From Cryptomeria japonica (lineage: Eukaryota; Streptophyta; Pinopsida; Cupressales; Cupressaceae): a stretch of DNA of 58,000 bases. Below, piece by piece: positions 55,033 through 58,000 of this stretch (position 1 is the first letter of the stretch; every line of letters begins with the position of its first letter). The stretch is taken from NCBI RefSeq assembly GCF_030272615.1, contig NC_081407.1:137524897-137582896 (forward strand), in the 5' to 3' direction. The notes under the pieces are model-generated. The model was not told the DNA's origin and made no database searches. It worked only from the letters and a program-made list of their open reading frames with translations. The translations under genes were made by a program, and so were the position numbers.

Positions 55033-56768
55033 CTCTTTGGAATATCCTAATTCAAAAATACAAAAAAAATAGAAAATTTCAAAAATACAAAAAAAATCAA
55101 AAAATCAAAAAATACAAAAAAATTATAAAAACATAAAAATCGTTACTTGGCGAAAACCTGGCAAACAGGCGCCTTGTGACACAAAAAAATATTGAAAAAT
55201 CGAAAAAAGTAAAGAGAAATAATTTCGTTCAATGGTGAAAACCACTTCGGTGGCGCCCTGGGCAAGTACCATGGTGAAAACTGGGTCACCAACGCCATGA
55301 GTAGAGACATTGCTCCTCCCTCCTTCAGGATTCACTTTCATTCTTTCACTTTGCACACCCTCACAACCTATTCCTTCATAATAAACTTACCCATTCCCAT
55401 CATGGCTTGTTATTGATCTACCTAAGATTGGTTAGCCATTCATAATAAACCTCCCTTTTCACCTCCCTTTCCATCCATAATAAATCAGATCCTATCTGTG
55501 GCTAAGGCAAATCCTATGTCTAGTGATGGGTGTAGAACTGAGAACATCACATGTTTCGAGGTGTACAGTTTCTTCTAGCTTCCTTCAGTCTATCCGCACA
55601 ATCTGCAATAAAGCAGCATTTGCATCGCCAATCCGCAATAAAGTTTCATCTTCTCCGCAATAAAGTATCAGTTTCATGGATTCAGTCAGTTTCAGATGAG
55701 ACACAGCAGCAACAATGGGCTTCAACAAATCAAATCTTTCAACAGACTCAGACAACATATGGTTCCATGTTATCTATCCTTTTTGTGAAAGTAAACATTG
55801 TGACCACAATCAAATAAGACTTATACAAGTGACAAGAGACACTAGACTTGAGGGCTACAGTGGATGTTGGTGTCGAGTCTTGGTTATTTTTTGATTTCAT
55901 CTTTTTTGGTGGCATTTCTTTTAGCTTTTCTGGGATGTCTCTAACTAGAGATTCTATCTCCAGGATGTCTTTGACTAGAAAGGCGAGGATGGGGTATCGT
56001 CACCTACTTGTATTTGCTGTCTGTGGATTGTCTCTTAGTAATGCTATGACTTGTCCAAGGATATGAGGACACTGTGAGTCTAGTGTGAACTGGGGCATTC
56101 CTTGTTTGTGGCTGTCTTATCTCCATGCAAACAGGTACAATGACTTTCTGGGTCGAACATATGCCTCGATTGTCATAACCTACTTGCCATAATAAAGCTC
56201 AATGATGATAACGTACAAGAAGCTCTTTCACTTTCATATCTTCTATCTTTCATCCCACTTTCTTGATTTACTTCCATCGTCCTTCTCGAGTCCACGTAGC
56301 CTGCTATCACATGACTGAGTATAATGACACACCAAAAACATTTGCATTTCATGTAGTTGCACTTGCATTACCACATATAAGCATTTCATACATACATATA
56401 GATATCACATCCTGCACACAACACCTATTAGCACAATAATCATTTGCATTATCATATTCATTTGCATTACATACATTCACATTTGCATTGGCATAACATA
56501 TAAAACATAAAAGAACAAATATTGCATTTCATCATGTACATATTTGCATCCATATCATAACCATCACATAGAAACATACATCACATAAGAACATCTCATC
56601 ACATAGGTACACATGCATATAGCTGCCGCAAAGATGAATCATCTCATATATATATAAAGTGTCATGATACAATGATGTCAAAAAATCATATGGCTACAAA
56701 ACACCCGTAGGTGTCTACATCATCATACAAAAATGGTACAATACTGATACATAGGGAGCCCTCTACGG
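55033..56768 (+). other. 3' spacer of the Tat-like element
   Basis: No supported gene. An A-rich stretch of AATACAAAAAAAAT repeats spans 55,060-55,140. Bases 55,220-55,300 repeat GGTGAAAAC three times near GGCGCC. The 56,340-56,640 part is rich in CATTTGCATT and CATATCACAT strings. It separates pol from the antisense PMD frame. Confidence 0.55.
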
Positions 56769-58000
56769 CTATGATGAACTCCCTCCCTCGGAGCCACCTT
56801 GCTTTGACGGAATCTGAGCCCCTGAAGGACCTGCCCCAGGATCATCCCTCCTGTCCCCTCTATCTGGTGGTGGTGGAGGACCCATAACCCCACCACTCGA
56901 TGCCTGTCTCCTCTAGCTCCCTCCTGTAGCTGTCGCTGTACGTGATGGTCTATGGAAGCTCCTCGCTCGCTGATCCGCTGGCACTGCACCATAATAGAGA
57001 TCCCGCCAGTAGGCAATCTCCTCCCCTGCCCGTAGGACATAAGCATATCCGGCCCCTGTGTCCTCTGCTGCTTGTCTCCCAGCCCTCAGTGCTGTCTCAG
57101 CCTCTGTGTAATGCTGAATGGCCTGGTCTTGCTTCCGTTTAGTATCTTGGAGTCACCTTCTGAGCCTATCCCTCTCCCTCTCCAACTCCTGGATCTCATC
57201 TGCCTGTCCCTGGCAGATCTCTCTCAGCTCCATCAGCTCATCCTCCTCTGCATCAGCCCCTATGGCTCGCCTTGTACGGGTGCCTTCCCCTCTGCCTGTA
57301 CCTGTACTAGTACCTGTAATGGTGCCTGTACTGGTGCCTGTACTGGTACCTGTCCCTATATCTGTCCCTGTCACTATCCCTGTACCTGCACCTGTCTGGG
57401 ACCCTATGCTGCTGGCACCTATAGCGGCAATCCACCGCGACCCCTCACCACCTGAGCCTGCCTATCCTCTCCACCCTCCCTCCACGGTGCCACCCTCCTC
57501 TCTCCAACTACTCCCCTCCTCCTCTGTCGGCCTCTACCCCTATCACCTCGACCATCATCATCATCCCCAACACCATCTCCATCTAATGACTCTCTCAGAT
57601 CCGTCAAGCGTGGGAATGGATGCTCCGCCCAGTATGCTGTGTACTCGGCATCCATGCCGACATCCTCAATCTCTGGCCACATGTCCCAGGGTAGGGGCAT
57701 CATCTCTACCAGCTGCGTAATGGCCTGATCATATGATAACAGGGGTCCAAACTGCGCCTGATCTCTCACAGTCTGTGCATACATGCCTGAACCTTGTGGC
57801 ATCCGCTGAATCCTGCCAAACTGCCAGCCAACCCTGTCCACTAGCTGCCTCTACAGCACATAGAGCATCCGCCCAATCAGGTACCTGTTCCAAAAGGTGT
57901 AGGGAAGCTCAATCGCATCATCCTCCCACTGCTCGCATCCCAGGTATGGCCTCCATATGACCATATCAATGTCATCTATCACCTGCCGCCAATGCTCCAA
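56769..58000 (-). pseudogene. Antisense plant mobile domain (PMD) frame in the Tat-like element, N-terminus beyond the window
   Basis: From the right edge the minus strand reads LEHWRQVIDDIDMVIWRPYL, then ELPYTFWNRYLIGRMLYVL, a stop (57,851-57,853), then RQLVDRVGWQFGRIQRMPQG. The R-x-V-x-R-Q-F-G-x-x-Q-x-x-P pattern is the core of the PMD (MAIN-like) family, found in plant proteins and in some Ty3 and Mutator elements. An Arg/Gly-rich linker follows, then a Gly-Thr repeat (about 57,400-57,290), a short coiled coil (MELREICQGQADEIQELERE) and a Pro-rich tail (GPPPPPDRGDRRDD) to the stop at 56,769-56,771. One frameshift (about 57,400) and stops at 57,153 and 56,913 break it. In PMD proteins the domain is linked to gene silencing; the role inside retroelements is not known. 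Confidence 0.7.
57290..57400 (-). repeat. 12-bp tandem repeat encoding Gly-Thr units
   Basis: On the plus strand CTGTACTGGTGC and CTGTACTAGTAC type units repeat about seven to eight times. On the minus strand this encodes STGTSTGTITGTSTGTG. Confidence 0.8.

Larger units (their letters stand above)
44476..58000 (+). mobile_element. Tat-like Ty3 retrotransposon, 5' part; continues past the window
   Basis: The 5' LTR is at 44,476-45,261 and the primer site at 45,265. A long leader follows (to 47,505), then a gag-pol frame from 47,506 to 55,032, a 3' spacer and an antisense PMD frame (58,000-56,769). Dual RNase H domains and the protein order place it in the Tat lineage (TatII/TatIII-like; Ogre is a relative). 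The 3' LTR is not in the window: the only internal echo is GTAGGTGTCTACA at about 56,708-56,720. It is inserted in an older Ty3 remnant at 44,475. Left flanking bases are GGTTC. Confidence 0.85.

Noticed and set aside
55060-55140. A-rich tract considered as a LINE poly-A tail
   Set aside because: It follows the Tat-like pol stop directly and has the AATACAAAAAA pattern of the element's own spacer; no LINE sequence lies before it.

Overview
This window is plant nuclear DNA made almost entirely of nested, decayed transposable elements. No intact host gene is visible. The mix of elements suggests a conifer, and my recollection of similar repeat families points to Cupressaceae, perhaps Cryptomeria. 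That is an inference from element style; no taxonomic marker is present. The elements are a Tat-like Ty3 element with a second RNase H, an Athila-like Ty3 element with a tRNA-Asp type primer site, Ty1/copia remnants with Met-tRNA primer sites, a chromovirus and an L1 LINE.

Left third (1-12,650): an old L1-type LINE is split in two. Its zinc-binding RT tail lies at 341-870 and its RNase H at 10,771-11,290. Between the halves is an LTR-like direct-repeat element (884-10,724). Its first repeat is itself split by a minus-strand 7.1-kb element (1,812-8,922) with an exact AGATG target duplication. That element has TGTTG...CAACA ends, no terminal repeats that I can see, one large unrecognised reading frame and a repeat-rich leader. 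A possible host first exon with a TATA box sits at 12,362-12,646 on the minus strand.

Middle (12,650-24,362): a minus-strand chromovirus (integrase and chromodomain, 14,020-14,134 and 20,631-21,620) was cut by a complete element at 14,135-20,630 (TSD TAATC). That element encodes a four-knuckle Gag and a second unknown protein but no pol. Its gag is interrupted by a solo LTR with TSD CTCAT.

Right-centre (24,279-44,475): a copia LTR was split by a complete 12.7-kb Athila-like element (24,363-37,074, TSD TGAGC). The order is gag, protease, RT, RNase H, integrase, then a long third ORF in the env position. A solo LTR sits in its gag. Copia gag-protease debris, a minus-strand solo LTR, a duplicated primer site, another LTR and a Ty3 gag-protease scrap follow.

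Right end (44,476-58,000): a Tat-like element enters at its 5' LTR and runs off the window. Its gag-pol frame (47,506-55,032) stays in one frame for about 2,509 codons although it carries 15 internal stops. Downstream on the opposite strand is a plant-mobile-domain (PMD) reading frame. The recurring theme is accessory reading frames of unknown role carried by retroelements: the 7.1-kb element protein, ORF2 of the pol-less element, ORF3 of the Athila-like element and the antisense PMD protein. All are broken by stops, so the window records past systems rather than active ones.
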